Positions 26,081 to 35,266 of a DNA stretch of 64,000 nt are shown here, piece by piece (position 1 is the stretch's first letter; each line of letters begins with the position of its first letter). This DNA is from Sphingobium sp. CCH11-B1 (lineage in GTDB: Bacteria > Pseudomonadota > Alphaproteobacteria > Sphingomonadales > Sphingomonadaceae). The notes below the pieces were generated by a model. It searched no databases and was not told where the DNA came from. It worked only from the letters and a program-made list of their open reading frames with translations. The translations under genes were made by a program, and so were the position numbers. The DNA is taken from positions 7,823 to 71,822 of the forward strand of contig NZ_LSJY01000009.1 of the NCBI RefSeq assembly GCF_001556865.1, read 5' to 3'.

Positions 26081-27810
26081 CCATGGCTCCGTTGCACATG
26101 CTGGCGGCGGCGGCCGGCATAGCGCGCCTGTGGACCGACGCCGATGGCGCGGAGCAGCAAGTGAGCGACGAGAGCCTGCGCGCCATATTGAGCGCTCTGG
26201 GCTTGCCCGCCGAAGGGCCGGCGGAGATCATGGAAAGCTGGCGGCGGCTGATGGAGCGCGCCGTGCGCACGCCACGGATGCTGACCGTCGATTGCCACAT
26301 GCCCTTCCCCCTTCCCGACGGGTTCGGGGAGGCCATCCTGCTGAACGAAGCGGGCGCGGTGGTGGAACGGGATGCGCAGCGGATAGGCAGAAAGGGCATA
26401 GCGAAGCCCGGCTATTACCGGCTGGCGGCGGGCGATGCGGCCTGCACGATCGCGGTCGCGCCCCAACGGTGCCGCCAGTTGAAAGGCCGCTGCTGGGGCG
26501 TCGCCGTCCAGATACCGTCGCTGCGCGGATCCGGCGATTTTGGCGACTTCGCCGATCTCGCGCGCGCTGTAACTTTGCTCGGGAAAGCCGGTGCGAATGC
26601 CGTCGCATTAAGCCCCGTCCACGCGTTGTCGATCGACGATCCCGGCCGGTTCGCGCCCTATTCCCCGTCGAGCCGCATCGCCCTCAACGCGTTGCTGGGC
26701 GAGGCGGAAACGGACGAAAGCACGGCGCTCGATCCGCTGATCGACTGGACGCAGGCTGGACCCGCCAAGCTGGAAGCGCTGCGACGCACGTTCGATGGGG
26801 GCAGTGATTTCCCCGCGTTTCTGCAACATAATGCCCAGACCGGGCTTGATCGGGTGCAACAGGCCGCGCGGGAGGCGGGCATGGCGGTCGGTCTGATCGC
26901 CGACCTTGCGGTGGGCGTCGATCCCGGTGGCATGGAAGCGCGGAACGATCCCGACCTGTTCTTGAACGCGCTCAGCATCGGCGCGCCGCCGGACCCGCTC
27001 GGGCCGCTCGGCCAGGATTGGGGACTGACGAGCTACAGCCCCTTCGGCCTTGCCGAAAGCGGCTTTGCGCCGTTCATCGCCATGTTGCGGGCCAACATCC
27101 CAACGGGCGGCGGCATCAGGATAGACCATGCGTTCGGCCTGCGGCGGCTCTGGGTCGTGCCCAAAGGACGGTCCGCGCGCGAAGGCGCGTATCTCGCCTA
27201 TCCGTTCGACGACCTCCTGCGGATCGTGAAGCTGGAAGCGTGGCGCGCCGACGCCATCGTCATCGCGGAGGATCTCGGCACCCGGCCGCCCGGCTTCATC
27301 GACGCGCTGGAGGAAGCCGGCATCTATGGCATGGCAGTCCTGCCTTTCTCGCGCGACGAGGACGGCGCTTTCCTGCCCGCCCAAGACTATCGCGATACCG
27401 CCGTCGCCATGAGCGCGACTCATGACACAGCGACATTGGCCGGCTGGTGGACCGGGCGCGACCTTGAATGGAACCGCAAGCTCGACAGAGGCGGACAGAC
27501 GGCGAAGGAGCGGGCAGAAGATCGCAAGCGGCTGTGGACCGCGATCGGCGGGGCCTTGCCGCAGCCCGCCGACGACGATCCCGCTCCGGTGGTGGACAGG
27601 GCCATCGCTTTCCTTACGCGGACGCCCTGCCCTCTCCTGATCGTGCCGATGGAGGATCTGGCGGCTCTGGTCGAGCAGCCTAACCTGCCCGGCACGGTGA
27701 ACGAACATCCCAACTGGCGAAGGCGGCTGCCCGCGCCGATGGAAGAATTGCTGAAACGCGAGGATGTCGCGCGCCGCCTTGCCCTTTTGAACGCGGAGAG
27801 GGGCGCATGA
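26077..27810 (+). CDS. malQ: 4-alpha-glucanotransferase (amylomaltase)
   Basis: A GH77 enzyme that transfers glucan segments between maltodextrins. Visible motifs are VQIPSLRGSGDFGDFADL, GLIADLAVGVDPGG, the nucleophile GGIRIDHAFGLRRLWVVP, acid/base IVIAEDLGTRP, and SATHDTATLAGWW. At 577 residues it is shorter than E. coli MalQ (about 690), with a compact N-terminal domain. ATG 26077 overlaps the treZ stop by 4 bp; a longer upstream frame runs through treZ and is not coding. Within this operon it probably lengthens short maltodextrins so that TreY can use them. Confidence 0.93.
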   Translation: MTMAPLHMLAAAAGIARLWTDADGAEQQVSDESLRAILSALGLPAEGPAEIMESWRRLMERAVRTPRMLTVDCHMPFPLPDGFGEAILLNEAGAVVERDAQRIGRKGIAKPGYYRLAAGDAACTIAVAPQRCRQLKGRCWGVAVQIPSLRGSGDFGDFADLARAVTLLGKAGANAVALSPVHALSIDDPGRFAPYSPSSRIALNALLGEAETDESTALDPLIDWTQAGPAKLEALRRTFDGGSDFPAFLQHNAQTGLDRVQQAAREAGMAVGLIADLAVGVDPGGMEARNDPDLFLNALSIGAPPDPLGPLGQDWGLTSYSPFGLAESGFAPFIAMLRANIPTGGGIRIDHAFGLRRLWVVPKGRSAREGAYLAYPFDDLLRIVKLEAWRADAIVIAEDLGTRPPGFIDALEEAGIYGMAVLPFSRDEDGAFLPAQDYRDTAVAMSATHDTATLAGWWTGRDLEWNRKLDRGGQTAKERAEDRKRLWTAIGGALPQPADDDPAPVVDRAIAFLTRTPCPLLIVPMEDLAALVEQPNLPGTVNEHPNWRRRLPAPMEELLKREDVARRLALLNAERGA

Positions 27811-30197
27811 TCCCCCGCTCGACCTATCGCTTGCAACTGACGCACGCCTTTCCCTTCAGCGCCGCGCAGGCGATCCTCCCCTATCTGGCGGACCTGGGCA
27901 TCAGCCATGTCTATGCCTCCCCCATCACAACCGCGCGCAAGGGATCGACCCACGGCTATGATGTGGTGGACCCCACCTGCATCAACCCGGAACTGGGCGG
28001 AGACGAGGGGTTCAGGCAGCTGGCAGCGGCCCTGCGCGCGCGCGGCATGGGCATCATCATCGACATCGTGCCCAATCATATGGGGGTGGCCGGGGGCGAA
28101 AACCCCTATTGGAATGACGTGCTGCGACTGGGGCCGGACAGCCCCCATGCACGCTGGTTCGACATCGACTGGCGCGGGCCGCTGACCCTGCCGATCCTGG
28201 GCGCGACCCTGCCCGAAGTCGTCGCGTCCGGCGATCTCAGGCGGGAGGACGGGCATTTGATCCTCTATGGCGAGCAGGCCTTGCCGCTGCGCCCCGGATC
28301 GACCGGCGACGACCTGCACGACCTGCTTGACCGGCAGCATTATCGCCTGGTCCACTGGCGCACCGCCAATGACAGCCTCAACTGGCGGCGCTTCTTTTCG
28401 ATCAACGACCTGGCCGGTTTGCGGATCGAGGATCCGGCAGTCTTCGAAGACACGCACCGCCTCTACTTCGACCTGTTTCGCGAGGGGCTGATCGACGGGG
28501 TGCGGATCGACCATGTCGACGGGCTTACCGATCCGGCAGGCTATTGCCGAACGCTGCGCGCGCGGTTCGACGCCATCAGGGGCGGCGAAGACCGCGCCTA
28601 TATCGTGGTGGAGAAGATATTGGCGGCCGGTGAATCGCTGCCGGCCGATTGGGGCGTCGATGGAACCAGCGGCTATGACTTCATGCGTGATGCGACCGCA
28701 TTGCTGCACGATCCCGCCGGTGAGGCTTCACTCAAGGATCTGTGGCAATCGCTCGATCCGCCGCATGCCGATCCGGCGGCGGTGGTGACGCAGGCGCGCC
28801 GCGACATGCTGTCCTGGCAGTTCGATGCGCAGCTAGCCGCCTGCGTCGCCGCCTTCGAGGCGCTGGTCGCGGCGGAGCGGCACGCCATGCCCGCCATGCA
28901 GGCCGTCACCCCGGCGATGCTCCGCCGCGCGATCGAGCGGCTGCTCTGGGTTTTCCCCGTCTATCGCACCTATCATGACGGGCGGTCCGCGCCCGCCGCA
29001 GACGCGGCCGCGCGCGACAAGGCATGGAAGGACGTCCAGCCACATCTGCCCCCCGGCGAGGCGCATGTCGCGCGGATGGTGCTGGATTGGCTCGGCGGCG
29101 ACAAGCAGGGCGAAGCCGCCCTTGTCGCCGATGCGGTCCGGCGGTTCCAGCAGCTGTCGGCGCCGATCGCCGCCAAGGGCGTGGAAGATACCGCCTTCTA
29201 TCGCTACGCGCCGCTGCTGTCGGCCAATGATGTCGGGTCCGCCCCGGAGCAGTTCGCCATTTCCATCGACAGCTTCCACCAGCGCGCGGCCGAACGGGGC
29301 CGCCTGTTCCCCCACGCCATGCTGGCGAGCGCCACGCACGACCATAAGCGGGGCGAGGATGTGCGGGCACGGCTGGCCGTGCTGAGCGCCGTGCCGGACC
29401 TGTGGCGGGAAGCCGCGACGCGCTGGATGGATCGGGAACCCGATCTCCGCGTTCATCCGGCGGATCGCTACCAGATCCTCCAGACCCTGATCGGCATCTG
29501 GCCGCAGGACGCGAACCAGGCGCTCACCGCCGGTTTTGGCGAGAGGATCGCCGCCTGGCTGGAAAAATCGCTGCGCGAGGGGCGGTTGCGGTCGAGCTGG
29601 GAAGCGCCGGACAGCGACTATGAAGGCCGGGCGCGGCTTCTGGCGGATCGGCTTGTCCGGGCGGACGATTTCCGGCGCGAGATGTCCGCCCTGCTCGACC
29701 GCATCGCGCCTGCCGCCATGGCCAACACGCTGGCACAAACGGCGCTCAAATTCTGCGTGCCGGGCGTGCCCGACACCTATCAGGGGTGCGAGGCGATGGA
29801 CTTCAGCCTCGTCGATCCCGACAATCGCCGGCCGGTGGATTATGCCGCGCACCAGGACAGGCTTGCGGATGGGGCAGGCGATGACGGGCGCAAAATCGGG
29901 TTGGTCTCCCGGCTGGCCCGGCTGCGCAACAGGGTGCCGGCGCTGTTCGCGCACGGCAGCTATCAGCCGATCGCCGCCACAGGCCTGCGGGCCGGCCATG
30001 TCATCGCGTTCGAGCGGCAGCATGCGGGGAAGAGGCTGGTCTGCGCCGTCGCTCTTCGCATCGGCGCGCCGTTGGTCGAACGGGGTCGGATGCCGGACGA
30101 GCAATGGTGGGGGGACACCCGCCTTGAGGACCATGACGACTTGCCCGTCGCGCGGACGTTCGCGCACGACCCCTATTTCATTAACCTATATGAATAG
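27807..30197 (+). CDS. treY: malto-oligosyltrehalose synthase
   Basis: This isomerises the reducing-end alpha-1,4 linkage of maltodextrin to the alpha,alpha-1,1 linkage of trehalose. The 796-residue GH13 protein starts IPRSTYRLQLTHAFPFSAAQ with SHVYASPITTARKGSTHGYDVV, region I IIDIVPNHMGV, nucleophile LIDGVRIDHVDGL, acid/base YIVVEKILAAGE and SATHDHKRGEDVRARL, all diagnostic of TreY. It is the last gene of glgX-treZ-malQ-treY. No treS or otsA/B is in the window. Confidence 0.96.
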   Translation: MIPRSTYRLQLTHAFPFSAAQAILPYLADLGISHVYASPITTARKGSTHGYDVVDPTCINPELGGDEGFRQLAAALRARGMGIIIDIVPNHMGVAGGENPYWNDVLRLGPDSPHARWFDIDWRGPLTLPILGATLPEVVASGDLRREDGHLILYGEQALPLRPGSTGDDLHDLLDRQHYRLVHWRTANDSLNWRRFFSINDLAGLRIEDPAVFEDTHRLYFDLFREGLIDGVRIDHVDGLTDPAGYCRTLRARFDAIRGGEDRAYIVVEKILAAGESLPADWGVDGTSGYDFMRDATALLHDPAGEASLKDLWQSLDPPHADPAAVVTQARRDMLSWQFDAQLAACVAAFEALVAAERHAMPAMQAVTPAMLRRAIERLLWVFPVYRTYHDGRSAPAADAAARDKAWKDVQPHLPPGEAHVARMVLDWLGGDKQGEAALVADAVRRFQQLSAPIAAKGVEDTAFYRYAPLLSANDVGSAPEQFAISIDSFHQRAAERGRLFPHAMLASATHDHKRGEDVRARLAVLSAVPDLWREAATRWMDREPDLRVHPADRYQILQTLIGIWPQDANQALTAGFGERIAAWLEKSLREGRLRSSWEAPDSDYEGRARLLADRLVRADDFRREMSALLDRIAPAAMANTLAQTALKFCVPGVPDTYQGCEAMDFSLVDPDNRRPVDYAAHQDRLADGAGDDGRKIGLVSRLARLRNRVPALFAHGSYQPIAATGLRAGHVIAFERQHAGKRLVCAVALRIGAPLVERGRMPDEQWWGDTRLEDHDDLPVARTFAHDPYFINLYE

Positions 30198-30286
30198 CGG
30201 TTGAAGGGCGGGAACTTGCCCTCTTTACAGGCGTCTCCGCTTATGCGGCGGGCATGTTCGCCTGCGCTTCACGAAAGAGCGGCACG

Positions 30287-30598
30287 ATGATCGACGGTAT
30301 GATGTTGGAATGGCTGGCAGCACATAGCGAGAATTTTCAGGTCCGGTGCAATCCGCATCGGGAAAGCCACACCACCATCGCCCGCCACCTCCTGCATCGG
30401 GAGCGTCTGGGCGAGGCCCCCCAGTTCAGCGACGACGCGGCCCGTTCCGCCTGCGTCAACGGCGCGACGCTTTGGGAAGTCAGCTTTCGCCATCCCGATG
30501 GAAGGGACACGCATCTGGCAGGCCCCTCCCTCGACAACTGCCTGAAGCAGGTGCGGGCGCTATTCGGCCCGACGCTGCACCATCCCATTGCGGCCTGA
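30287..30598 (+). CDS. hypothetical protein
   Basis: No family is recognised. The 103-residue soluble product has a histidine-rich N-terminal half (RCNPHRESHTTIARHLLHRE) and a C-terminal ATLWEVSFRHPDGRDTHLAG region that looks like a small beta domain. A near-EcfG sequence (GGAAC at 30211-30215, 17 bases, GTC) lies upstream but deviates in the -10. Its last 39 bases overlap the opposite-strand gene at 30560. Confidence 0.55.
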   Translation: MIDGMMLEWLAAHSENFQVRCNPHRESHTTIARHLLHRERLGEAPQFSDDAARSACVNGATLWEVSFRHPDGRDTHLAGPSLDNCLKQVRALFGPTLHHPIAA

Positions 30599-30742
30599 CC
30601 GGGCCGGTTGGGTCCGGTCCCTGTCGATCCCGAGCCAAGCGCGGCGGCGCTCGTCGATCTGGCGGTGATACGCATCCATGTCCGCGCTGCCGGGAAGCGC
30701 GTCGTCGGCGGGGATGGAGCGGATCGAAATCAGGGTGGCCAT
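30560..30742 (-). CDS. small hypothetical protein
   Basis: A 60-residue product beginning MATLISIRSIPADDALPGSADM with a central DAYHRQIDERRRAWLGIDRDR helix. AAGGAGA lies 8-10 bases before ATG 30742. No family is recognised. It converges with, and overlaps, the 30287-30598 gene at their 3' ends; at least one of the two could be spurious. Confidence 0.45.
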   Translation of the reverse strand: MATLISIRSIPADDALPGSADMDAYHRQIDERRRAWLGIDRDRTQPARSGRNGMVQRRAE

Positions 30743-31071
30743 GTGCATCTCTCCTTGTCGAAGGCTCAATGCGGGGCAGCGCCGGACGTTCCGGCAAACA
30801 TTGACATAGGACAATATTGAGGACGTTCAGCGGCGAACGCGGCGCCCCTGCCGGCCAATTTCCATCGCCCGGTCCGGGTTCGGCCATGGGCCTGTGCCGC
30901 TCCGCCAGCGCCCGTCCTCCCTAATCGCGGGAACGGGTGGGAAGGATGGTCTGGAATATTCTAGAGAGCATGATCCGTTCATATTGAACCGCGTCATGCT
31001 CTATCTTGTTTTCCGCATTTTCCGAGCCAGCGGACGATACCGTCCGCTTCGAAAATGCTCTAGACGTCCGT
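30743..31071. other. intergenic region with palindromic repeats downstream of putA
   Basis: No gene is supported. The putA-proximal part (30961-31063) is filled by two nested inverted repeats described separately; the rest shows nothing recognisable apart from the leader of the small minus-strand gene. Confidence 0.55.
30961..31063. repeat. double palindromic intergenic element
   Basis: First palindrome: AGAGCATGA...GTTCA (30965 onward) pairs with TGAAC...TCATGCTCT (to 31002). Second: GCATTTTC-like arm at 31015-31021 pairs with GAAAATGC at 31051-31058, with inner GCGGACG/CGTCCGC arms. The whole is bracketed by CTAGAG and CTCTAG. It lies 9 bp after the putA stop and may end or protect that transcript. 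A related element lies at 52091-52176. Confidence 0.65.
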
Positions 31072-34000
31072 TCACCCGATCATCATCAGGCTCGCGTTGC
31101 CGCCCGCCGCAGTGGTGTTGATGGACGTCGATCGTTCCTCCAGAAGCCAGTCGAGGCAGTAGCCATGGCCATGGTCGTCGGCATGGACTGGCACGATCGG
31201 ACCGGGCAGGTCGGCGACATGCTGCAGCGTCGCGACCAGCTTGGCCGCGTTCCCTTCGACAAGGGCAGCGGCATAGGGGCCAGCGGCGGTGCCGCTGAAG
31301 CGCATGGCGACCTCTGGCGGCAGGCCAGGGGGCAGCGTCATGCCCTCCAACACGCCGTGGTTGCCGGTCGCCAATATCGCCGCCATCTGCCGGAACAGCC
31401 CCTGGCGGGTCGCCGGCCACATCAGGATGCGACCGCGCGGGTGCAGCGCATAAAGGTTGCGCTCGCCGACCGGCCCCGGCAGCGTCAGTTCGACGCCCAG
31501 CGCCGACGCGTCGCCGGTGCGGCGGGCCTGCGTGGCGGCGTCGCCCTCCCCCTGCGCATCCAGCCAGTCGGCAAAGGCATGGAGCGGCGAGCGAAGATGG
31601 CTGACGCGCTCGGCAAAGACCGGCGGCATGGTGACGAGCCGACCGAGATAGAGCGGACCGCCCGCTTTCGGCCCCGTGCCAGACAAGCCACAGCCGCCAA
31701 AGGGCTGCACGCCCACGATTGCCCCTATGACGTTGCGGTTGACGTAGATGTTGCCCACCTTCACCCGTTCGGTGACGCGCGCGACGGTTTCGTCGAGCCG
31801 CGTGTGCAGGCCGAAGGTGAGGCCATAGCCGGTGCCGTTGATCTCCTCCACCAGTGCGTCCAGCCGGTCGCGCCGGAAACGCAGCACGTGGAGGACGGGA
31901 CCGAATATCTCGCGGCTCAGGTCCGCGATGCTCTCGATCTCGATGATGGTGGGCGGCACGAAGGTTCCGTGCGCGGTTTCGGGCGGCAGCGGACTTTGCT
32001 CCACCCTTCGGCCGAGCGCCTTCATCGTCTCGACGTGACGACCGATGCCGTCCCGTGCTTCCGCCGTGATGACTGGGCCGATGTCGATGTTCAGCGCATC
32101 CGTACGGCCGATCCGCAGTTCCGCCAGCGCGCCTTTCAGCATGGCGAGCGTCCGGTCGGCCACATCCTCCTGCAGGCACAGGATACGCAGCGCGGAGCAG
32201 CGCTGACCCGCGCTGTCGAAGGCCGAAGCGATCACGTCCGCCACCACCTGTTCGGCCAGGGCGCTGCTGTCCACGATCATCGCGTTCTGGCCGCCGGTTT
32301 CGGCGATCAGGGGAATGGGCTTTCCGGCGGGGGACAGGCGCTTGGCAAGCTGCTTCTGGATCGACCGGGCCACTTCTGTCGACCCGGTGAACATAACCGC
32401 CGCTGTTTCCGGCGCGGCGACCAGAGCGGCCCCAATCGGACCTTCACCGGGCAGCAGTTGCAGCGCATCGGCCGGAACACCCGCTTCATGCAGCAGGCGC
32501 ACCGCCTCCGCCGCGATCAGTGGCGTTTCCTCCGCCGGCTTCGCCAGCACGGGATTACCCGCGACCAGCGCGGCGGCGACCTGTCCTGTGAAGATCGCCA
32601 GCGGGAAATTCCAGGGCGATATGCAGGTGACCGGGCCGAGAGCCTGCTGCTGCGGGCCGAAGGTCGTCCGCGCCTGCGCCGCATAATAGCGCAGGAAGTC
32701 TATGGCCTCGCGCACTTCGGCGATGGCGTTAGGCAGCGATTTTCCAGCTTCGCGGACGATAAGGCCAAGCAGGACCGGCATGCGAGCCTGCATCGCGTCG
32801 GCCGCGCGGTCCAGCATCGCCGCGCGTTCGGCCACGGGCGTAGTCCGCCAGGACGAGGCAGTGGCGCGGATGGCAGCGGCGCGCGCCTGCTCCGGCGATG
32901 CTTCGGTGACATGCCCGACGACATCGCGGTGGTCGGCGGGGTTCAGCACCGGCCGCGTGTTGCCTTCCCCGCCCTCCGGCGCGGCCGCCCAGCCGATGGC
33001 GGCACTGTGGCGCAGCGCTTCGCCCAGGCTGGCGAGCGTTGCTTCGTTGCTGAGGTCGAGGCCGGCCGAATTGCGGCGGTCAGGGTAGAGATTGGCGGGC
33101 AGCGCGATCTGGTCATGCTGCGCGCCGGGATGCGGCATAGCGCGCACGATATCGACCGGATCGGCCACCAGATCGGCGATCGACACGGCCGGATCGGCAA
33201 TACGGTTGACGAAGCTGCTGTTCGCGCCATTTTCCAGCAGGCGGCGGACGAGATAGGCAAGCAGCGTCTCATGCGTGCCGACCGGCGCATAGATGCGGCA
33301 GGGACGGTTCAGCCTGCCCGCGCCGACGACCTGTTCGTAGAGCGGCTCGCCCATGCCGTGCAGGCATTGAAATTCATAGTCGCCAAGGGCAAAATCCGGC
33401 CCGGCGAGGTGATAGATGGTCGCCAGCGTCTGCGCATTATGCGTCGCGAATTGCGGGAACACCGCGTCACGGGCGGCGAGCAGCTTCTGCGCGCAGGCGA
33501 CATAGGCGATGTCGGTGTGCAGCTTGCGGGTATAGACCGGAAAGCCTTCCAGCCCGTCCACCTGCGCGCGCTTGATCTCTGCGTCCCAATAGGCGCCCTT
33601 GACCAGCCTGACCATGATCCGGCGCCCGGCGCGACGGGCAAGATCGACGATCCAGTCGATGACGAAGGGGCAACGCTTGCCATAGCCCTGTACCACGAAG
33701 CCGAGGCCGTTCCAGCCGGCAAGGTCGGGGTCGAGCGCCAGGCTTTCCAGCAGGTCGAGCGACAGTTCAAGCCGGTCGGCTTCCTCCGCGTCGATGTTGA
33801 AGCCGATGTCGTAGCCCTTGGACAAGACCGCCAGCCGCTTCACGGCGGGCAGCAACTCGCCCATCACCCGGTCCGCCTGCGCGCGGGCGTAGCGCGGGTG
33901 GAGCGCGGACAGCTTGATCGAAATGCCCGGCCCGGCATGGATGCCCCTGCCCGCCGACGCCTTTCCGATGGCGTGGATGGCATTCTCATAATCGGCATAA

Positions 34001-34674
34001 TAGCGCGCGGCGTCGGCAGCGGTGGTCGCCGCTTCCCCCAGCATGTCGTAGCTGTAGGAAAAGCCCCTGGCTTCCATCTCGCGCGCGCGCTTCAGCGCCT
34101 CCTTGATCGTCTCGCCCGTGACGAACTGCTCACCCATCATCCGCATGGCAAGATCGACGCCGCGCCGGATCACCGGCTCGCCCGCCCGGGCAACGAGGCG
34201 GGTGAGCGCCGCGCCAAGGCCGCGATCGTCCACGCTGCCCACCAGCTTGCCGGTGACGACCAGTCCCCATGTGGCGGCGTTCACGAACAGCGACTTGTCC
34301 CCGCCCAGATGCGATCCCCAATCACCGTCAGCGATCTTGTCGCGGATCAGCGCATCGCGCGTGTCGTTGTCGGGAATGCGGAGCAGCGCCTCGGCAAGGC
34401 ACATCAGTGCCACGCCTTCCTGGCTGGAGAGCGCATATTCCTGGACCAGCCCTTCGACGCCACTGCCCTTGTGATTGACGCGCAGCGCGGTGACGAGGGC
34501 GGTGGCCGTCGCGGCGATGGCGGCACGCACATCCTCCGGCAGCGTGGCCGCATCAATCAGGGGCGCCATCGCCTCCGCTTCCTCCCGGCGGTAAGCGGCG
34601 GTGATCGTCTCCCGAAGCGGCGTGGGCTTGCGAACGGGAGGCGCAAAAGCGGCAAATGGGGGCTGGCTGGTCAT
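31072..34674 (-). CDS. putA: bifunctional proline dehydrogenase / 1-pyrroline-5-carboxylate dehydrogenase
   Basis: This oxidises proline to glutamate in two steps: FAD-dependent proline dehydrogenase (about residues 190-490; ISIKLSALHPRY at 251-262, VRLVKGAYWDAEIKRAQ, RRLLENGANSSFVNR) and NAD-dependent aldehyde dehydrogenase (about 570-1030; CISPWNFPLAIFTGQ, FTGSTEVARS, catalytic Glu792 in AETGGQ and Cys826 in AGQRCSALR). It is 1200 residues and lacks the N-terminal ribbon-helix-helix repressor domain of enteric PutA, so it should not autoregulate; a divergent Lrp-type gene is the likely regulator. A C-terminal region of about 170 residues follows the dehydrogenase. Confidence 0.97.
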   Translation of the reverse strand: MTSQPPFAAFAPPVRKPTPLRETITAAYRREEAEAMAPLIDAATLPEDVRAAIAATATALVTALRVNHKGSGVEGLVQEYALSSQEGVALMCLAEALLRIPDNDTRDALIRDKIADGDWGSHLGGDKSLFVNAATWGLVVTGKLVGSVDDRGLGAALTRLVARAGEPVIRRGVDLAMRMMGEQFVTGETIKEALKRAREMEARGFSYSYDMLGEAATTAADAARYYADYENAIHAIGKASAGRGIHAGPGISIKLSALHPRYARAQADRVMGELLPAVKRLAVLSKGYDIGFNIDAEEADRLELSLDLLESLALDPDLAGWNGLGFVVQGYGKRCPFVIDWIVDLARRAGRRIMVRLVKGAYWDAEIKRAQVDGLEGFPVYTRKLHTDIAYVACAQKLLAARDAVFPQFATHNAQTLATIYHLAGPDFALGDYEFQCLHGMGEPLYEQVVGAGRLNRPCRIYAPVGTHETLLAYLVRRLLENGANSSFVNRIADPAVSIADLVADPVDIVRAMPHPGAQHDQIALPANLYPDRRNSAGLDLSNEATLASLGEALRHSAAIGWAAAPEGGEGNTRPVLNPADHRDVVGHVTEASPEQARAAAIRATASSWRTTPVAERAAMLDRAADAMQARMPVLLGLIVREAGKSLPNAIAEVREAIDFLRYYAAQARTTFGPQQQALGPVTCISPWNFPLAIFTGQVAAALVAGNPVLAKPAEETPLIAAEAVRLLHEAGVPADALQLLPGEGPIGAALVAAPETAAVMFTGSTEVARSIQKQLAKRLSPAGKPIPLIAETGGQNAMIVDSSALAEQVVADVIASAFDSAGQRCSALRILCLQEDVADRTLAMLKGALAELRIGRTDALNIDIGPVITAEARDGIGRHVETMKALGRRVEQSPLPPETAHGTFVPPTIIEIESIADLSREIFGPVLHVLRFRRDRLDALVEEINGTGYGLTFGLHTRLDETVARVTERVKVGNIYVNRNVIGAIVGVQPFGGCGLSGTGPKAGGPLYLGRLVTMPPVFAERVSHLRSPLHAFADWLDAQGEGDAATQARRTGDASALGVELTLPGPVGERNLYALHPRGRILMWPATRQGLFRQMAAILATGNHGVLEGMTLPPGLPPEVAMRFSGTAAGPYAAALVEGNAAKLVATLQHVADLPGPIVPVHADDHGHGYCLDWLLEERSTSINTTAAGGNASLMMIG

Positions 34675-34697
34675 CCCGCGAGCATAGCGAAAAGACC

Positions 34698-34750
34698 GAA
34701 GACATATCGACTTTTGAATGACGGTTATCTAGCCAAAGTGACTTATCTTC
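34698..34750. promoter_or_regulatory. putA/Lrp divergent control region with inverted repeat
   Basis: The 98-bp gap between the divergent genes is AT-richer than its surroundings and contains GAAGACATA (34698-34706) mirrored by TATCTTC (34744-34750), a spaced inverted pair that could bind the Lrp-type regulator. Confidence 0.35.
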
Positions 34751-34772
34751 AGCGCCGTGATAGCCAGACCAG

Positions 34773-35264
34773 ATGACAAATGATCCCGACAAGGTCGAAC
34801 TGGACGATCACGACCGGCGCATCGTCGCTGCTCTGGTGGAGGATGGGCGGATGACCGTCACTGATCTCGCGGCGGCGGTCGGCCTGTCCAAGACGCCCTG
34901 CCAGGTGCGGCTGCGGCGCTTGCAGGCGAGCGGCGTCATTCGCGGCTTCCGGGCGATCGTCGATCCGGCAAAGCTCGGCATGGACCATGTCGCCTTTACG
35001 GAGGTGAAGCTCAGCGACACGCGGGAAGCCGCCCTCAACCAGTTCAATGCAGCGGTCCGGCGCATCCCCGAAGTCGAGGAATGTCATATGCTGGCGAGCA
35101 ATTTCGACTATCTGCTGAAAGTGCGGACCGCCGACATCCGCCGTTACCGCGCAGTGCTGGGCGAAAAGATCAGCGCCCTGCCCCATGTCGCCAGCACATC
35201 GACATTCGTGGCGATGGAGACGGTGCTGGAAGCCGGGAGCCGGCGGACGCGGGGCGGGAAATAG
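34773..35264 (+). CDS. Lrp/AsnC-family regulator, probable activator of putA
   Basis: The 163-residue protein has an N-terminal helix-turn-helix (LDDHDRRIVAALVEDGRMTVTDLAAAVGLSKTPCQVRLRRL, residues about 8-50) and a C-terminal RAM ligand-binding domain (VAFTEVKLSDTR, VEECHMLASNFDYLLKVRTADI). Divergent placement next to putA matches PutR of Agrobacterium and Rhodobacter, which activates putA in response to proline. No other metabolic neighbour fits better. It converges with the SGNH hydrolase gene with a 2-bp gap. Confidence 0.92.
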   Translation: MTNDPDKVELDDHDRRIVAALVEDGRMTVTDLAAAVGLSKTPCQVRLRRLQASGVIRGFRAIVDPAKLGMDHVAFTEVKLSDTREAALNQFNAAVRRIPEVEECHMLASNFDYLLKVRTADIRRYRAVLGEKISALPHVASTSTFVAMETVLEAGSRRTRGGK

Positions 35265-35266
35265 GG

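Noticed and set aside
30211-30235. GGAAC-N17-GTC upstream of the 30287-30598 gene as an EcfG promoter
   Set aside because: The -10 differs from GTT and the GGAAC lies in a small hairpin loop after treY; kept only as a remark.
31006-34776. A 1256-codon open frame on the plus strand opposite putA
   Set aside because: It is the antisense shadow of a high-GC gene; the predicted protein is Arg/His/Gln-rich without family motifs, while the minus strand encodes a complete PutA.
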